64,000 bases of DNA from Leisingera sp. JC1. Its GTDB lineage: Bacteria > Pseudomonadota > Alphaproteobacteria > Rhodobacterales > Rhodobacteraceae. The translations under genes and the position numbers were made by a program. Below the pieces are notes generated by a model, which was given only the letters and a program-made list of their open reading frames with translations, made no database searches and was not told the DNA's origin. Each line of letters opens with the position of its first letter. Position 1 is the first letter of the stretch. The DNA is taken from the NCBI RefSeq assembly GCF_001679925.1, contig NZ_LYUZ01000002.1, positions 23,193 through 87,192 on the forward strand, given 5' to 3'. This document shows, piece by piece, positions 33,887 to 43,647 of this stretch.

Positions 33887-35437
33887 TTACTGCGGATACC
33901 GCGGCCTGCTGCGGGGGCCGTCACCCGTGATGGCTGTAAGCGACAGCGTATGATCCATATTTTTCATCCGGTGCCGCAGCATGAGCCGGGTCAGCCGGCT
34001 AAGGTCACTTGCATAAGCTGCCTGCCCGGCCACGTTCTCCATTTCTCCCTGCCCCTCACTGTCAAACAGCATCGGCGGCAGGTCGGCGGCGAACTCTACT
34101 AGGGTGAACCTCTCATCCCGCAGAATGCCCAGGCAAGAATCGCTGGCGGTGGTGCCCAGCTCCTGCTGCCACAGGGTCGGCTCCAGCGGATCCGAGAAGT
34201 CCAGCTCCGAGAAGGAATACTGCCGCCAATCCTGTGGCGCCTTCCCGCGCAACAGCGGCAGCAGCGACCGTCCGTCCATGGAGTTCGGCACCTCCTGCCC
34301 TACCCATTCCAGGATGGTCGGCGTCACGTCGACTGACTCGGTAATGTGATTGAGGCTGGTGCCTGCGTGCTCCTCGTTACCCGGCATCCGGATGATGAGC
34401 GGCGTGTGAAAGGCGGCGTCATAGACCGTCATCTTGCCCCAAGAATGCCGGTCGCCCAGCATCTCGCCATGGTCAGCAGTCAGCACAACCATGGTGTTGC
34501 CGTACTGCCCGCTGTCCTTCAGGAACCGGATCACGCGCCCGACATGATGATCCACTTCCGTTGCAAGGCCCAGGTAGACCGCACGCAGGGTTTGGATGTT
34601 TTCATCCGTCGGCTCCAAATCCGGGAAGCCCTCGACAAAGCTGGCGGCGGTGCTCTTGCGCAGCAGCGGACCGAAGAAGGGGTGCTGTGCGCCTTCCTCT
34701 TCCGGCTTTGCCAGCCGCCGCGGCAGCGGCAGGCTGGCCGGGTCGTACATGCTGTTAAAGGGCGCCGGCGCCACCAGCGGCGGATGCGGGCGGATGTAGG
34801 TCAGATGCGCAAACCAGCTGTCCTTGCCGTGGGCCGGCATCGTATTCAGGAATGAGTTTGTGAGGAAGGCGGTATCGCTGTCCTCTGCCGCATACAGCGC
34901 CGGATCATTCAGCCGGGGTGCGCCGCCCTCGGGTGAAACCGGCTTGTAGACGTCCCAGTAGTTTTCGAAGTCATAGCCCTGGCGCATCAGATGCGACTGC
35001 CACGGGTAGGACATCTCCAGCCGCATCTCGGTCACTTCATGAAACCCGTTCATCGGGTATTCGTAAGTCCGTAACGCCGGGTCGTTGGCGTCAAAAGCGC
35101 GGGGGTCCTGCGATGTGTCGGTATAGCCGAACAGCATCGGCAAATAGCCGGCCTTGCGCATCTCGGTGGCGATATTCGGTGTATCGTGGCGCAGGGGCGT
35201 GCCATTGCGGACCGAGCGGTGGTTCATGGCGTACTGCCCGGTCAGGATCGAGGCGCGCGACGGCCCGCAAGGGTTGGTTACCGAGAAATGCCGGTTGAAC
35301 GATACCGCCTCCTGCATGAAGGCGCGGATGTTCGGCAGGTCCACATGCTCTGCCAGCGCGCCCGTCAGGCAGTCCGCGCGCAACTGGTCAATGATGATGA
35401 ACAGGACATTCCGGTTTTCGGGGCGTGCGGCAGGCAT
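33887..35437 (-). CDS. Sulfatase-superfamily hydrolase, phosphonate monoester hydrolase-like
   Basis: A 516-residue alkaline-phosphatase-fold enzyme without a signal peptide. The formylglycine motif C-x-P-S-R is present (NPCGPSRASILTG, Cys near 57); the Cys should be matured to formylglycine. Metal-binding IIIDQLRAD lies at the N-terminus and LTADHGEMLGDRHSWGK in the C-terminal half. The stretch TGQYAMNHRSVRNGTPL and the overall layout resemble cytoplasmic phosphonate monoester hydrolases/phosphodiesterases more than choline sulfatases. The true substrate is not determinable. No formylglycine-generating enzyme is nearby. Confidence 0.85.
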   Translation of the reverse strand: MPAARPENRNVLFIIIDQLRADCLTGALAEHVDLPNIRAFMQEAVSFNRHFSVTNPCGPSRASILTGQYAMNHRSVRNGTPLRHDTPNIATEMRKAGYLPMLFGYTDTSQDPRAFDANDPALRTYEYPMNGFHEVTEMRLEMSYPWQSHLMRQGYDFENYWDVYKPVSPEGGAPRLNDPALYAAEDSDTAFLTNSFLNTMPAHGKDSWFAHLTYIRPHPPLVAPAPFNSMYDPASLPLPRRLAKPEEEGAQHPFFGPLLRKSTAASFVEGFPDLEPTDENIQTLRAVYLGLATEVDHHVGRVIRFLKDSGQYGNTMVVLTADHGEMLGDRHSWGKMTVYDAAFHTPLIIRMPGNEEHAGTSLNHITESVDVTPTILEWVGQEVPNSMDGRSLLPLLRGKAPQDWRQYSFSELDFSDPLEPTLWQQELGTTASDSCLGILRDERFTLVEFAADLPPMLFDSEGQGEMENVAGQAAYASDLSRLTRLMLRHRMKNMDHTLSLTAITGDGPRSRPRYPQ

Positions 35438-35546
35438 CCGGGCTTCCTCGCTGGAGCAAATCAGGTTTCCGGAGACAATCTGTGGCAGCCTGCGCGCGGA
35501 TTACAAGCGCAGACTGTACCGCTCCCGTGGGGCAGCCTGCCGCAGG

Positions 35547-35560
35547 TTGCCAGCTGGCAA
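35547..35560. promoter_or_regulatory. 14-bp perfect palindrome upstream of the sulfatase gene
   Basis: TTGCCAGCTGGCAA lies about 110 bp before the sulfatase ATG and 21 bp past the stop of the racemase-family gene. It could be an operator for the sulfatase or part of the 3' end of the upstream operon. No matching regulator is adjacent. Confidence 0.45.
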
Positions 35561-35580
35561 TTCCCTGACAATTTTAGCGG

Positions 35581-36336
35581 TCAGCCTGCCATGGGCAGAG
35601 TGAACAGCTTACCGAACTGCGGTTGAGGATCTGTCACGCCTGCCAGCCGCAGCATGTGCCAGCCCAGCGCCTGGTTGCTGGAGATCACTGGCACACCGGT
35701 CTGCGCCTCAATCTCAGGTATGATCCGCAGGCAACGCAGGTTGGTACAGGAGATCACGATCGCATCGCAGTCTCCCTGACCGGCGACCTGTCTGGCTGCT
35801 TCGGCAATGGCCGCCTCGGTGATCCGGGCCACAACCCGGTCGTCCATCTGCTCAAACGAGCCGAAACCTGCAATTTCAAACCCTGCCGCTTCCAGCTTGG
35901 CGCGCATCTGCGCCGAAACCTCTGGAAGGTACGGCGTGACAAATCCAAACCTGGCAGCGCCCAGCGCCTTGCCGGACGCAATGATGGCAGCCAGCGGGTC
36001 GGTCACCTTGGCATTCGGCAGAACGGTCTGAACCGCCTCAGCCACTTTGGCGGAGCCGATCACGGTCGAGGCCGAGGTGCAGCCATAGCCGATCACATCG
36101 AAGTCCGGAGTGGAGGGAAACAGCCGGGTCGAGGCCGGCAGATCCGCCTGCATCTGCGCCAGCGTCTCAGGCCGCACCTCAGGCACCATCGGAATGCGGC
36201 TGTGATAGAGCGCCACGCCCTCCTGCGCCATCATCCGGGAGAATTCAGGCTCCAGTGTCTCGTCGGTTTCCAGCACAATCACGCCTAAGGTGGCGCGGGT
36301 GCCGATGCCTGCGTCCGTCTCATAGGGGAGCTTCAT
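35581..36336 (-). CDS. Asp/Glu racemase-superfamily protein (maleate isomerase/EutA-like)
   Basis: A 251-residue protein with the two catalytic-type cysteines of the superfamily: Cys86 in GYGCTSASTVIG and Cys197 in VISCTNLRCL. The family includes aspartate racemase, maleate cis-trans isomerase, arylmalonate decarboxylase and the ectoine-utilisation protein EutA. It is the last gene of a four-gene minus-strand operon with a peptidase, an ammonia-lyase and an amidohydrolase. Likely an isomerase or racemase acting on the operon's substrate; the reaction is unknown. Confidence 0.82.
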   Translation of the reverse strand: MKLPYETDAGIGTRATLGVIVLETDETLEPEFSRMMAQEGVALYHSRIPMVPEVRPETLAQMQADLPASTRLFPSTPDFDVIGYGCTSASTVIGSAKVAEAVQTVLPNAKVTDPLAAIIASGKALGAARFGFVTPYLPEVSAQMRAKLEAAGFEIAGFGSFEQMDDRVVARITEAAIAEAARQVAGQGDCDAIVISCTNLRCLRIIPEIEAQTGVPVISSNQALGWHMLRLAGVTDPQPQFGKLFTLPMAG

Positions 36337-36351
36337 GGCCCGGGGCCTCCT

Positions 36352-37518
36352 TCAGATCACCGGCAGTTCCGGCGCGGCACGGACGGTCAGCAGTTCAGCG
36401 CCACCCGCACGCACCACGATGTTTTCTTCATGCACCATGATACGGCCATCGCCGTAGCCCAGCGAGGGTTCAAGCGTCAGCACCATGTTCTCTTCGATCA
36501 CCGTCTCGTCAAAGGCGGCATGGGAGGGCCATTCGGTCAGCTGCATTCCCAACCCATGGCCGAGCCGCCCAACGTCGCCGCCCTGATCGTCCATTTCCGC
36601 AATCACCGACTGCATCGCCTGGAACAGGTCACGGCAGGTGGCACCGGGTTTGGCGGCGGCAATGCCGGCCTCTGTCGCGCGCCACAGCACATCATGGGCG
36701 CGGCGCGACAGGTCGTCGGCGCGGCCGATGGCAAAGTTGCGGTCGAAGTCACAGAAATAACCATCCCAGGTCGCGCCGGTATCCAGCATCACGATGTCAC
36801 CAGCCTGCAGCGGCCGCGTGGTCGGCGGCGAAATCACGTCGCTGTAACCGCCCTGATCGGCACCGCCGACCAGATAGGGCACATCGTCTGCGCCCTGCGC
36901 CAGCGCCTCGCGCCGGAAGGCGCGGAACAGATCCTCGAACGGCAGACCCTCGCGGGCGATCTGCGGCACCTGGGCAAAGGTGCGGGAGCCGATACCGCAG
37001 ATATGCGCCAGCTTTTCGATTTCGGCGGAAGACTTCACCATCCGCAGGCCCCGGACCAGCGGCGTGGCATCGGCCACGTTCAGCCCGGGCAGCCCTGCCA
37101 TCAGCCGCTCGTAGTCGCCCAGCGGCATCCTCAGCGAGGTCTCGTGCCCTTTCATCAATCCGATGGAGCCGCCACGCCCGGCAATCGGCGACAACAGTTC
37201 TGTCAGCAGGCTGATACCGTCGTCCTGCGGCGCAGGCGCGCTCCAGGTGCGGATGTCCTCGATCCAGGTCCGGCGCATAAGGTCGGCGCCGATCTCCGGT
37301 ATGATGGCAATGGGCTTGCCTGCAAGCGGCACGAACAGGAACCAGGGCCGGGTCGGGCTTTGCCAGAACAGCGTGTGGAAGCCACTGAAGTAGCGCACTT
37401 CCGGCTCGGTCAGCAGCAGCAGCCCGTCGAGCCCCTGCGCCGCCATCAGCGCCTGCGCCTTATCGGTGCGGGCGGCGAATTCAGCCTCAGGGAAACCGCG
37501 CGCGGGCTCTTCAGACAT
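36352..37518 (-). CDS. M24-family (Xaa-Pro aminopeptidase/creatinase-like) hydrolase
   Basis: A 388-residue pita-bread-fold protein. The N-terminal creatinase domain (LLLTEPEVRYFSGFHTLFWQ) is followed by the catalytic domain with all five metal ligands in place: Asp in MLDTGATWDGYFCDFDR (two), His in GHGLGMQ, Glu in LTLEPS and Glu in VHEENIVV. Members include dipeptidases, creatinase and the ectoine hydrolase DoeA; this sequence does not start like DoeA. It overlaps the ammonia-lyase gene by 8 bp (ATG 37518), so translation is probably coupled. Confidence 0.85.
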   Translation of the reverse strand: MSEEPARGFPEAEFAARTDKAQALMAAQGLDGLLLLTEPEVRYFSGFHTLFWQSPTRPWFLFVPLAGKPIAIIPEIGADLMRRTWIEDIRTWSAPAPQDDGISLLTELLSPIAGRGGSIGLMKGHETSLRMPLGDYERLMAGLPGLNVADATPLVRGLRMVKSSAEIEKLAHICGIGSRTFAQVPQIAREGLPFEDLFRAFRREALAQGADDVPYLVGGADQGGYSDVISPPTTRPLQAGDIVMLDTGATWDGYFCDFDRNFAIGRADDLSRRAHDVLWRATEAGIAAAKPGATCRDLFQAMQSVIAEMDDQGGDVGRLGHGLGMQLTEWPSHAAFDETVIEENMVLTLEPSLGYGDGRIMVHEENIVVRAGGAELLTVRAAPELPVI

Positions 37519-38701
37519 CGCCCTTACCTTCCATGATCGCGGCAAAGATCGCCGGGTCGGTGACACCTTCAGAGCCGATCAGCAGCACGCGGGAGGTTTC
37601 GTCCAGCCCCAGGGTTTGCTTCATTTGCGCCGACTGGCAGGCGGCGATCAGGGCAGACAGGCCGGCCACCGCGCTTTCGCCTGCCTCCACCTCCGGGTCG
37701 CCGGATTCACCATTGGCCAGCAGCCGCACCGCGGGGGCCACGATGCTGTCGGGGATGGTCACGAAATCCGCGGCTTCCTCGGCCAGGATTTCCCAGGCCA
37801 TTTCCGAAGGCTCGCCGCAGGAGAGGCCAGCCATTATGGTTTCTTCCTGAATGGCAAAATTGGTGGCCTTGCCCGCCTTGGCGCTGTCGAACAGGCAGGC
37901 TGCCAGTTCCGGCTCGACAATCACCACCCGCGGCGAAGCCTCGCCGTAGTACTGCCGCAGCGCCGCCGCGACCGAGGCCGCCAGCCCGCCGACGCCGCCC
38001 TGCAGGAACACATGGGTCGGCGCCTGCTCCAGCGCCTCGCAGGCCTCGCGGGTCATCACGCTGTAGCCAGCCATAACGTCGCGCGGCGGCTCGGTGTAGC
38101 CTTCCCAGGAAGTGTCAGAGACCACGAACCAGCCGTTTTCCTCCGCCTCTTTCTTGGCCAGAAGGACGGATTCGTCATAGTCGCCCGTGATGCGGATTAC
38201 TTCGGCGCCCAATTCACGCATCGCCACAGCGCGCCCCTCGCTGACCTCAGCGTGGATGTAGATGCGGCAAGGCGCGCCGAAGCGCTGGCAGCCCCAGGCT
38301 AGCGAGCGGCCATGATTGCCATCCGTGGCAGAGACCAGGGCGATCCCGGCGCAGGCGTCCTTGTGGGCTCCGTTGCGGATTTCCTCCAGGCTGACCTCCC
38401 GGCCCAACTGCTTGCTCAGCTCCCGCTGCAGCACCCGCAGGGCCGCATAAGATCCGCCCAGCGCCTTGAAGCTGCCAAGGCCGAACCGCGGGCCCTCGTG
38501 CTTGTAATCGACACGCGCCACACCGATCTGGCCGGCCAGACCCGCCAGGGACACCAGCGGCGTCGCCTCATAACCCTCCCAGGCGGTGATTTCCGCCTGC
38601 GCGTTCGCAAAATCCTGTTCGGACAAGACCGAATAGGCGGCCTCGCCGGTGTTTGGGTTTCCTGCCGCGTGGCGGATGGCAACGTCAAATTTCTCAAGCA
38701 T
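37511..38701 (-). CDS. Diaminopropionate ammonia-lyase
   Basis: A 396-residue fold-type II PLP enzyme. The PLP lysine is in FGLGSFKALGGSYAAL (Lys79). SATDGNHGRSLAWGC and the phosphate-binding loop LQGGVGGLAASVAAAL match the DpaL family, which turns 2,3-diaminopropionate into pyruvate and two ammonia. The length is typical (about 400). Lying between an amidohydrolase and a peptidase, it probably degrades an amino acid released from a conjugate. A serine/threonine dehydratase-like activity is a less likely alternative. Confidence 0.9.
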   Translation of the reverse strand: MLEKFDVAIRHAAGNPNTGEAAYSVLSEQDFANAQAEITAWEGYEATPLVSLAGLAGQIGVARVDYKHEGPRFGLGSFKALGGSYAALRVLQRELSKQLGREVSLEEIRNGAHKDACAGIALVSATDGNHGRSLAWGCQRFGAPCRIYIHAEVSEGRAVAMRELGAEVIRITGDYDESVLLAKKEAEENGWFVVSDTSWEGYTEPPRDVMAGYSVMTREACEALEQAPTHVFLQGGVGGLAASVAAALRQYYGEASPRVVIVEPELAACLFDSAKAGKATNFAIQEETIMAGLSCGEPSEMAWEILAEEAADFVTIPDSIVAPAVRLLANGESGDPEVEAGESAVAGLSALIAACQSAQMKQTLGLDETSRVLLIGSEGVTDPAIFAAIMEGKGDV

Positions 38702-38703
38702 GG

Positions 38704-39849
38704 TCAGTCCTTTCCCACGGGCAGCCGGTCACGCACGAGCTGCACCCAGAACTCTGCACCGATAGGCAGCAGAGCGTCGTTGAAATCATAGTCCGCCGAA
38801 TGCAGCGGCTGGCCGCATGGCCCCTCTTCGCCGTTGCCCAACAGCAGGAAGCAGCCCGGAACGGCTGCCGAGAAATGAGCGAAATCCTCGGAAAAGCTCA
38901 TTGGCGGGCGGTTGCGGACCACATCGCAGCCTGCAGCCTCGCCCGCACGGTAGACAGCCTCAACCGGCCCGTCGGCGTTGATAGTCTCGACGAACTCGGT
39001 ATTGAAGCTCACATCAGCCTCGACCCCATGTGTCGCGGCAACACCACCTGCGATCTGGCGCATGAAGCACTCTATCGCCTCGCGGTCTTCGGGAACCCGC
39101 GCGCGCACGTCGCCTTTCAGAACCGCATGGCCCGGCAGCACATTGCGTTGGCCGTCGGTCAGAAACTCGGTCACAGATACCACCGCCCCGGACCCAGGCG
39201 CCAGTTTGCGCGATACGATAGTCTGCAGCGCCAGCACCATTTCGGCACCGACAGTGATGGTATCCACCCCTGCCTGCGGCATTGAGGCGTGGCCGCCTTG
39301 GCCTTGAATTGCGATTTCAAACAGGCTCTCGCTGCTGCAAATCTGGCCGGAGCGGGTTGAGATCTGCCCGACAGGCGCACCCGGAAGATTGTGGATCGCA
39401 TAAATCTCTTCAATCGGGAAACGTTCCAGCACTCCCTCGGCAATCATCGCCTGGGCACCCAGCCCGTGTTCCTCGTTCGGTTGGAAAATCAACACGACGG
39501 TGCCATCGAACCCCTGCTCCTGCACCAGCCGTTCAGCAGCGCCCAGGAGCATTGCCATATGACCGTCATGGCCGCAGGCGTGCATCTTGCCCGGCGTTTC
39601 CGAGACATAGCCGTGTGTTGAGCCTTCGGTGATCGGCAGCGCATCCATGTCCGCCCGCAGGCCGATGGCACGGTTTCCGTTGCCAGCCCGCAGCAGCCCT
39701 ATAACGCCAGCGCCTTCATGCACCTCCAGCCCCAAGTTGCGCAGATGCTCCGCAACCTTCGCCCTGGTGCGCTCCTCCTGAAAGCCAAGCTCAGGGTGGC
39801 GGTGAAAATCCCGGCGCAGTGTGGTCAGGCGGTCCAGAAATGTGGTCAT
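38704..39849 (-). CDS. M20-family metal-dependent amidohydrolase (aminoacylase/hippurate-hydrolase-like)
   Basis: A 381-residue peptidase M20 protein. Visible are DFHRHPELGFQEERT, LRADMDALPITE, metal site ACGHDGHMAMLLGAA, QPNEEHGLGAQAMI with the catalytic Glu pair, and the dimerisation domain with GQGGHASMPQAGVD. It hydrolyses an N-acyl amino acid or similar amide. It is the first gene of the operon, 2 bp before the ammonia-lyase. ATG 39849 after GGAG was chosen because the family starts near LDRLTTLRRDFHRHPE; two upstream in-frame starts exist (39879, 39906). Confidence 0.9.
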   Translation of the reverse strand: MTTFLDRLTTLRRDFHRHPELGFQEERTRAKVAEHLRNLGLEVHEGAGVIGLLRAGNGNRAIGLRADMDALPITEGSTHGYVSETPGKMHACGHDGHMAMLLGAAERLVQEQGFDGTVVLIFQPNEEHGLGAQAMIAEGVLERFPIEEIYAIHNLPGAPVGQISTRSGQICSSESLFEIAIQGQGGHASMPQAGVDTITVGAEMVLALQTIVSRKLAPGSGAVVSVTEFLTDGQRNVLPGHAVLKGDVRARVPEDREAIECFMRQIAGGVAATHGVEADVSFNTEFVETINADGPVEAVYRAGEAAGCDVVRNRPPMSFSEDFAHFSAAVPGCFLLLGNGEEGPCGQPLHSADYDFNDALLPIGAEFWVQLVRDRLPVGKD

Positions 39850-39991
39850 GCGCGCGCTCCAAGCCGTTTGCAGCGACATTAGGCTGCGAACTGTGACTTG
39901 GCGCATAGAATTCAGGCCATCAGGAGACGATTTTCATCCTTGTTTCAGCATTTCGTGTCGAAACTCGTACTTGTGCCTGAGGCCACTGCCG

Positions 39992-40516
39992 TTAGATTTC
40001 CTCACCCTTTTCCAGCAGTTCCTCGATCAGCTGCCGCTGGATGCCCGGACTGTCACCTCCGCCGAATTGCAAGGCTCCGCCGGTGTAGAGCGTGCCGTAG
40101 GTGCGTGCGATATTGACCGTCTGACCCAGCGAAGAAATTAGCTGATCCTTCTTCAGCGGCGACAGCGGATGAATGAACACCGCCCACAGCTGCCCCTTGG
40201 CCACCGCATAGCGTGCGTCCAGGGCGGTGTCGAAATTCGCCTGCATCATCCGCATCAGTTCCTCTGCCGTCAGCCCCTCAGACGGGCGAAGCGGCACCAT
40301 CGCCCGCATCCGGTCTGCCGCTGGATCCGTGACAACCAGCATCGGAACATCCGAGATTGTGAGCTGGAAACCACGCCCGACCGGCTGCGCTGCATCGTCA
40401 AGGGCAAAGAGGATCCGGCCCAGCCGCTCATAGCTCATCGGCGGCTCGGGTTCCTCCTGCGCCAACGCAGGCGCCGCCAGAATACCCGCCAGCAAAATTG
40501 TCCTCAGCCAAGCCAT
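39992..40516 (-). CDS. Exported protein of unknown function (possible YbjN-like fold)
   Basis: A 174-residue protein with a clear Sec signal (WLRTILLAGILAAPALAQEE). The mature part has alternating strands and helices (RGFQLTISDVPMLVVTDP, MRAMVPLRPSEGLTAEELMRMMQANFDTALDARYAVAKGQLWAVFIHPLSPL) that resemble type III chaperone/YbjN-like domains. This is a visual impression, not a match. ATG 40516 has AAGGAG upstream; ATG 40537 lacks proper spacing. It stands alone between cmk and the M20 operon. Confidence 0.75.
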   Translation of the reverse strand: MAWLRTILLAGILAAPALAQEEPEPPMSYERLGRILFALDDAAQPVGRGFQLTISDVPMLVVTDPAADRMRAMVPLRPSEGLTAEELMRMMQANFDTALDARYAVAKGQLWAVFIHPLSPLKKDQLISSLGQTVNIARTYGTLYTGGALQFGGGDSPGIQRQLIEELLEKGEEI

Positions 40517-40737
40517 GGAAACACTCCTTTTCAGCATTCCCTCTCAGGCTAATGCGCTCCTGCCCAAGCCGCTATGCACAGATAGGTGAGCCGCGAACCG
40601 CTGATGCAGCGTGCAGTTGGAAGCGTTCTGCACAATCAGCCGAACGGACAAAAGGCGGGCGAGTCTGAAACTTCGTCCTGTCCACCGCTGGACCGCAGCT
40701 GGTGCGTCAGCTGCAGGCCTTGCCGATCAACTGGCCC

Positions 40738-41370
40738 TTAGGGCAGTTTCTCGCCTGCCTCGCGGCGGGCCTCAATCACGGCCATCGCCTTGGCCAGTGC
40801 TTCCTCGATGCTCAGATCGCTGGTGTCGATCAAAATCGCATCCGCCGCCGGGCGCAGCGGGGCCTCGGCCCGGTTCATGTCACGGTCGTCACGGGCCTTC
40901 ACGTCACCCAGCACTTCCTCAAGGGTTGTCACCTTGCCTGCCGCGGCCAGTTCCAGGAACCGGCGCCGGGCGCGCACTTCAGCGCTGGCGGTGACGAAGA
41001 ACTTCACCTGCGCGTAGGGGCAGATCACGGTGCCGATATCACGCCCGTCCAGCACCGCGCCGCCTGCCCGCCGGGCAAAGGCGCGCTGAAAATCGACCAG
41101 TGCGGCGCGCACCTCGGCGATCACCGCCACCTTGGATGCGGCCTGCGCCACCTCCGGCCCGCGCAGATCGTCACGCGCCAGATCCTCTGGTGTCAGGTTC
41201 TGCGCGGCCTCTACCGGTGCGGCACCATCCAGCATCCTGGCCCCGACCACCCTGTAAAGAAGGCCGGTATCCAGATGGCCGAAACCATAGTGGGCCGCGA
41301 GCGCCTTGGACAGTGTGCCCTTTCCAGCGGCGGCGGGGCCGTCGACGGCTATGGTGAAGCTCTCGCTCAT
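40738..41370 (-). CDS. cmk: Cytidylate kinase
   Basis: A 210-residue P-loop kinase ([15 protein letters not shown], residues 9-23) that phosphorylates CMP and d[17 protein letters not shown] and [13 protein letters not shown] are family motifs. It overlaps aroA by ATGA, the usual aroA-cmk pairing. In many proteobacteria rpsA follows cmk; here a 221-bp gene-free gap and an unrelated exported protein follow instead. Confidence 0.96.
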   Translation of the reverse strand: MSESFTIAVDGPAAAGKGTLSKALAAHYGFGHLDTGLLYRVVGARMLDGAAPVEAAQNLTPEDLARDDLRGPEVAQAASKVAVIAEVRAALVDFQRAFARRAGGAVLDGRDIGTVICPYAQVKFFVTASAEVRARRRFLELAAAGKVTTLEEVLGDVKARDDRDMNRAEAPLRPAADAILIDTSDLSIEEALAKAMAVIEARREAGEKLP

Positions 41371-42713
41371 GTGCGCTCCAGCTTGGCGCCGAGGCTGCCC
41401 ATCAGGCTCTCAAAAATCGGGAAGGAGGTGGCGATCGGGCTGCCGTCGTCGACAGAGACCGGGTTCCTTGCCCCCATGCCCATCACCATGAAGGACATGG
41501 CGATACGGTGGTCCAGGAAGCTCTCGCAGGTGCCGCCGCCGGGCACGCCATCGATGCCCAGGCCGGTGACCTCCCACCAGTCCTCGCCTTCTTCGACGGT
41601 GACGCCATTGGCGCGCAGGCCCTTGGCCATCGCGTCGATGCGGTCGCTCTCCTTGACCCGCAGTTCCTTGACGCCCGCCATCATGGTCTTGCCTTCCGCG
41701 AAGGAAGCCACAACCGACAGCACCGGGTATTCGTCAATCATTGAAGCTGCGCGCTCCGGTGGTACTTCGATGCCCTTCATGTTCGGCGAGTACTTGGCGC
41801 GCAGATCGGCCACTGGCTCGCCGCCCTCTTCGCGCATGTTCTCGAAGGTCAGGTCGGCACCCATGTCCTGCAGGGTGTAGTAGAGGCCCGCGCGGGTCGG
41901 GTTCAGGCCGATGTTCGGCACCAGCACGTCAGAGCCTGGGGTGATCAGTGCGGCACAGACCGGAAATGCAGCGGAGGACGGATCGCGCGGCACGGCGATT
42001 ATCTGCGGTTTGAGCTCAGGGCGGCCGGTCAGGGTGATGACGCGGCCCTCATCGGTTTCTTCAGTGGTGATCTCTGCGCCAAAGCCTGCCAGCATCCGCT
42101 CGGTATGGTCGCGGGTGGCTTCCTTTTCGATCACCACGGTTTTTCCGGGCGCGTTGAGGCCGGCAAACAGTACCGCGGATTTCACCTGCGCCGACGGCAC
42201 CGGCACCTCGTAGCGGACCGGCACCGGATCAGCGGCGCCAACGATGGTCATCGGCAGGCGGCCGCCGGAACGGCCAACGGACTGGGTGCCGAACAGCGCC
42301 AGCGGGTCAGTCACACGTGCCATCGGGCGCTTGTTCAGGGACGCATCGCCAGTGAAGGTCGCTGTAATCGGAGAGGTCGCCATCACCCCCATGATCAGCC
42401 TCACTCCGGTGCCGGAATTGCCGCAGTCGATCACGTTGTCCGGTTCCGCAAAACCACCGACGCCGACGCCGAACACCGACCAGCTGCCGCCGCCGTGGTT
42501 CACCACCTCTGCGCCAAAGGCCTGCATCGCCTTGGCTGTGTCCAGCACATCCTCGCCCTCCAGCAGGCCCGAGATCTTCGTCTCCCCCACCGACAGCGCG
42601 CCCAGGATCAGCGAGCGGTGCGAGATCGACTTGTCGCCGGGCACCTCTGCCACGCCCTTGAGCGGGTCAGCACGGTGAGAGGTCATCGGGATGGGCGTGC
42701 CGTGTCCGGACAT
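41367..42713 (-). CDS. aroA: 3-phosphoshikimate 1-carboxyvinyltransferase (EPSP synthase)
   Basis: A 448-residue enzyme of the shikimate pathway joining shikimate-3-phosphate and phosphoenolpyruvate. Visible are [33 protein letters not shown] (the LxxGNSGT region), [20 protein letters not shown], and [12 protein letters not shown] near the C-terminus. The spacing of these elements and the Ala in the GVMAT segment look like the class II type. ATG 42713 follows GGAAG; ATG 42686 is possible. Confidence 0.97.
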   Translation of the reverse strand: MSGHGTPIPMTSHRADPLKGVAEVPGDKSISHRSLILGALSVGETKISGLLEGEDVLDTAKAMQAFGAEVVNHGGGSWSVFGVGVGGFAEPDNVIDCGNSGTGVRLIMGVMATSPITATFTGDASLNKRPMARVTDPLALFGTQSVGRSGGRLPMTIVGAADPVPVRYEVPVPSAQVKSAVLFAGLNAPGKTVVIEKEATRDHTERMLAGFGAEITTEETDEGRVITLTGRPELKPQIIAVPRDPSSAAFPVCAALITPGSDVLVPNIGLNPTRAGLYYTLQDMGADLTFENMREEGGEPVADLRAKYSPNMKGIEVPPERAASMIDEYPVLSVVASFAEGKTMMAGVKELRVKESDRIDAMAKGLRANGVTVEEGEDWWEVTGLGIDGVPGGGTCESFLDHRIAMSFMVMGMGARNPVSVDDGSPIATSFPIFESLMGSLGAKLERT

Positions 42714-42799
42714 GGGGCTTCCTTCGTCTGTCGGTCGTTCGTCTGTTCGTTTGCGCTATCGGTAACGGATTGGATCTGGCCGGTCCAGCGTAATTGGCC

Positions 42800-43576
42800 T
42801 TACCCCAGGCGGCGGAAGGTCAGGTAATGCGGGGTGCGCCCCTCGCGCAGGGCCTTCTGCTCATAGCGGGTGGAGATCCAGTCGTCCCACGGCTGGCGCC
42901 AGTCATTCGGGCCTTCGGCCAGCCATTCGAAACCCGCTTTCGGAACCTCTTCCAGCGTTTGCCGGACGTAGTCGGGGATATCGGTCGCAACACGGAAGAT
43001 TGCGCCGGGCTTAAGGCAGCGGGCCAGCGGCTCCAGATGCTCCTGCGTCACAAACCGGCGGCGGTGGTGGCGGGCCTTGGGCCAGGGATCGGGGTACAGC
43101 AGAAAGGCACGGGAAATGGACGCCTCAGGCAGCACATCCATCAGGTCGCGCGCATCGCCGGGGTGCACGGCGATATTGTCCGCGCCCGAATTGCGGATTT
43201 TGCCCAGCAGCATCGCCACACCGTTGATGAAGGGTTCGGCGCCGATGATACCCGCGTCCGGATTGCTGACGGCCTGATGCACCAGATGCTCGCCGCCGCC
43301 AAAGCCGACCTCCAGCCAGACATCCTTGCCGCCGAACAGCGCTCCAAGATCCAGCGGCGTGCGGTCCGGGTTTTCCTCCCAGCCGACGGCACCGGGGCTG
43401 AGGCTCGCCAGATCCTCATCCAGGTACCGTTTCTGGCTGTCCTTCAGGGTCTTGCCCTTGAAACGGCCATAGAAGTTGCGCCAGGGCGCGCCGCTGGCGT
43501 GTTTGTCGGCCGCATTTTCTGCTGAGGGCCGGGCATCCTTGGACTGGTCGTCGCGGGGCTTCTGGTCGCCGGACAT
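42800..43576 (-). CDS. trmB: tRNA (guanine(46)-N7)-methyltransferase
   Basis: A 258-residue SAM-dependent methyltransferase modifying G46 of tRNA. The SAM loop is WLEVGFGGGEHL and IIGAEPFINGVA follows. The signature YPDPWPKARHHRRRFV is unmistakable. The N-terminal 35 residues are polar and probably disordered. ATG 43576 follows GGAGG. It is part of the metK-trmB-aroA-cmk series. Confidence 0.96.
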   Translation of the reverse strand: MSGDQKPRDDQSKDARPSAENAADKHASGAPWRNFYGRFKGKTLKDSQKRYLDEDLASLSPGAVGWEENPDRTPLDLGALFGGKDVWLEVGFGGGEHLVHQAVSNPDAGIIGAEPFINGVAMLLGKIRNSGADNIAVHPGDARDLMDVLPEASISRAFLLYPDPWPKARHHRRRFVTQEHLEPLARCLKPGAIFRVATDIPDYVRQTLEEVPKAGFEWLAEGPNDWRQPWDDWISTRYEQKALREGRTPHYLTFRRLG

Positions 43577-43647
43577 GCGTCTGGCCTCCTGTTCAGGGCA
43601 TCTACGAAAAAGGCTGGCCGCTCCTCTGCCGCAAGCAAGCCGCCGGG

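Noticed and set aside
35581-39849. Reading the four-gene operon as the standard ectoine cluster eutABCDE
   Set aside because: It has no EutC cyclodeaminase, its amidohydrolase is M20-type rather than the DoeB family, and the M24 protein does not open like DoeA.
40695-40714. GCAGCTG/CAGCTGC inverted repeat after cmk
   Set aside because: Short, with a 6-nt spacer and no T-tract; such repeats are expected by chance at this GC content.
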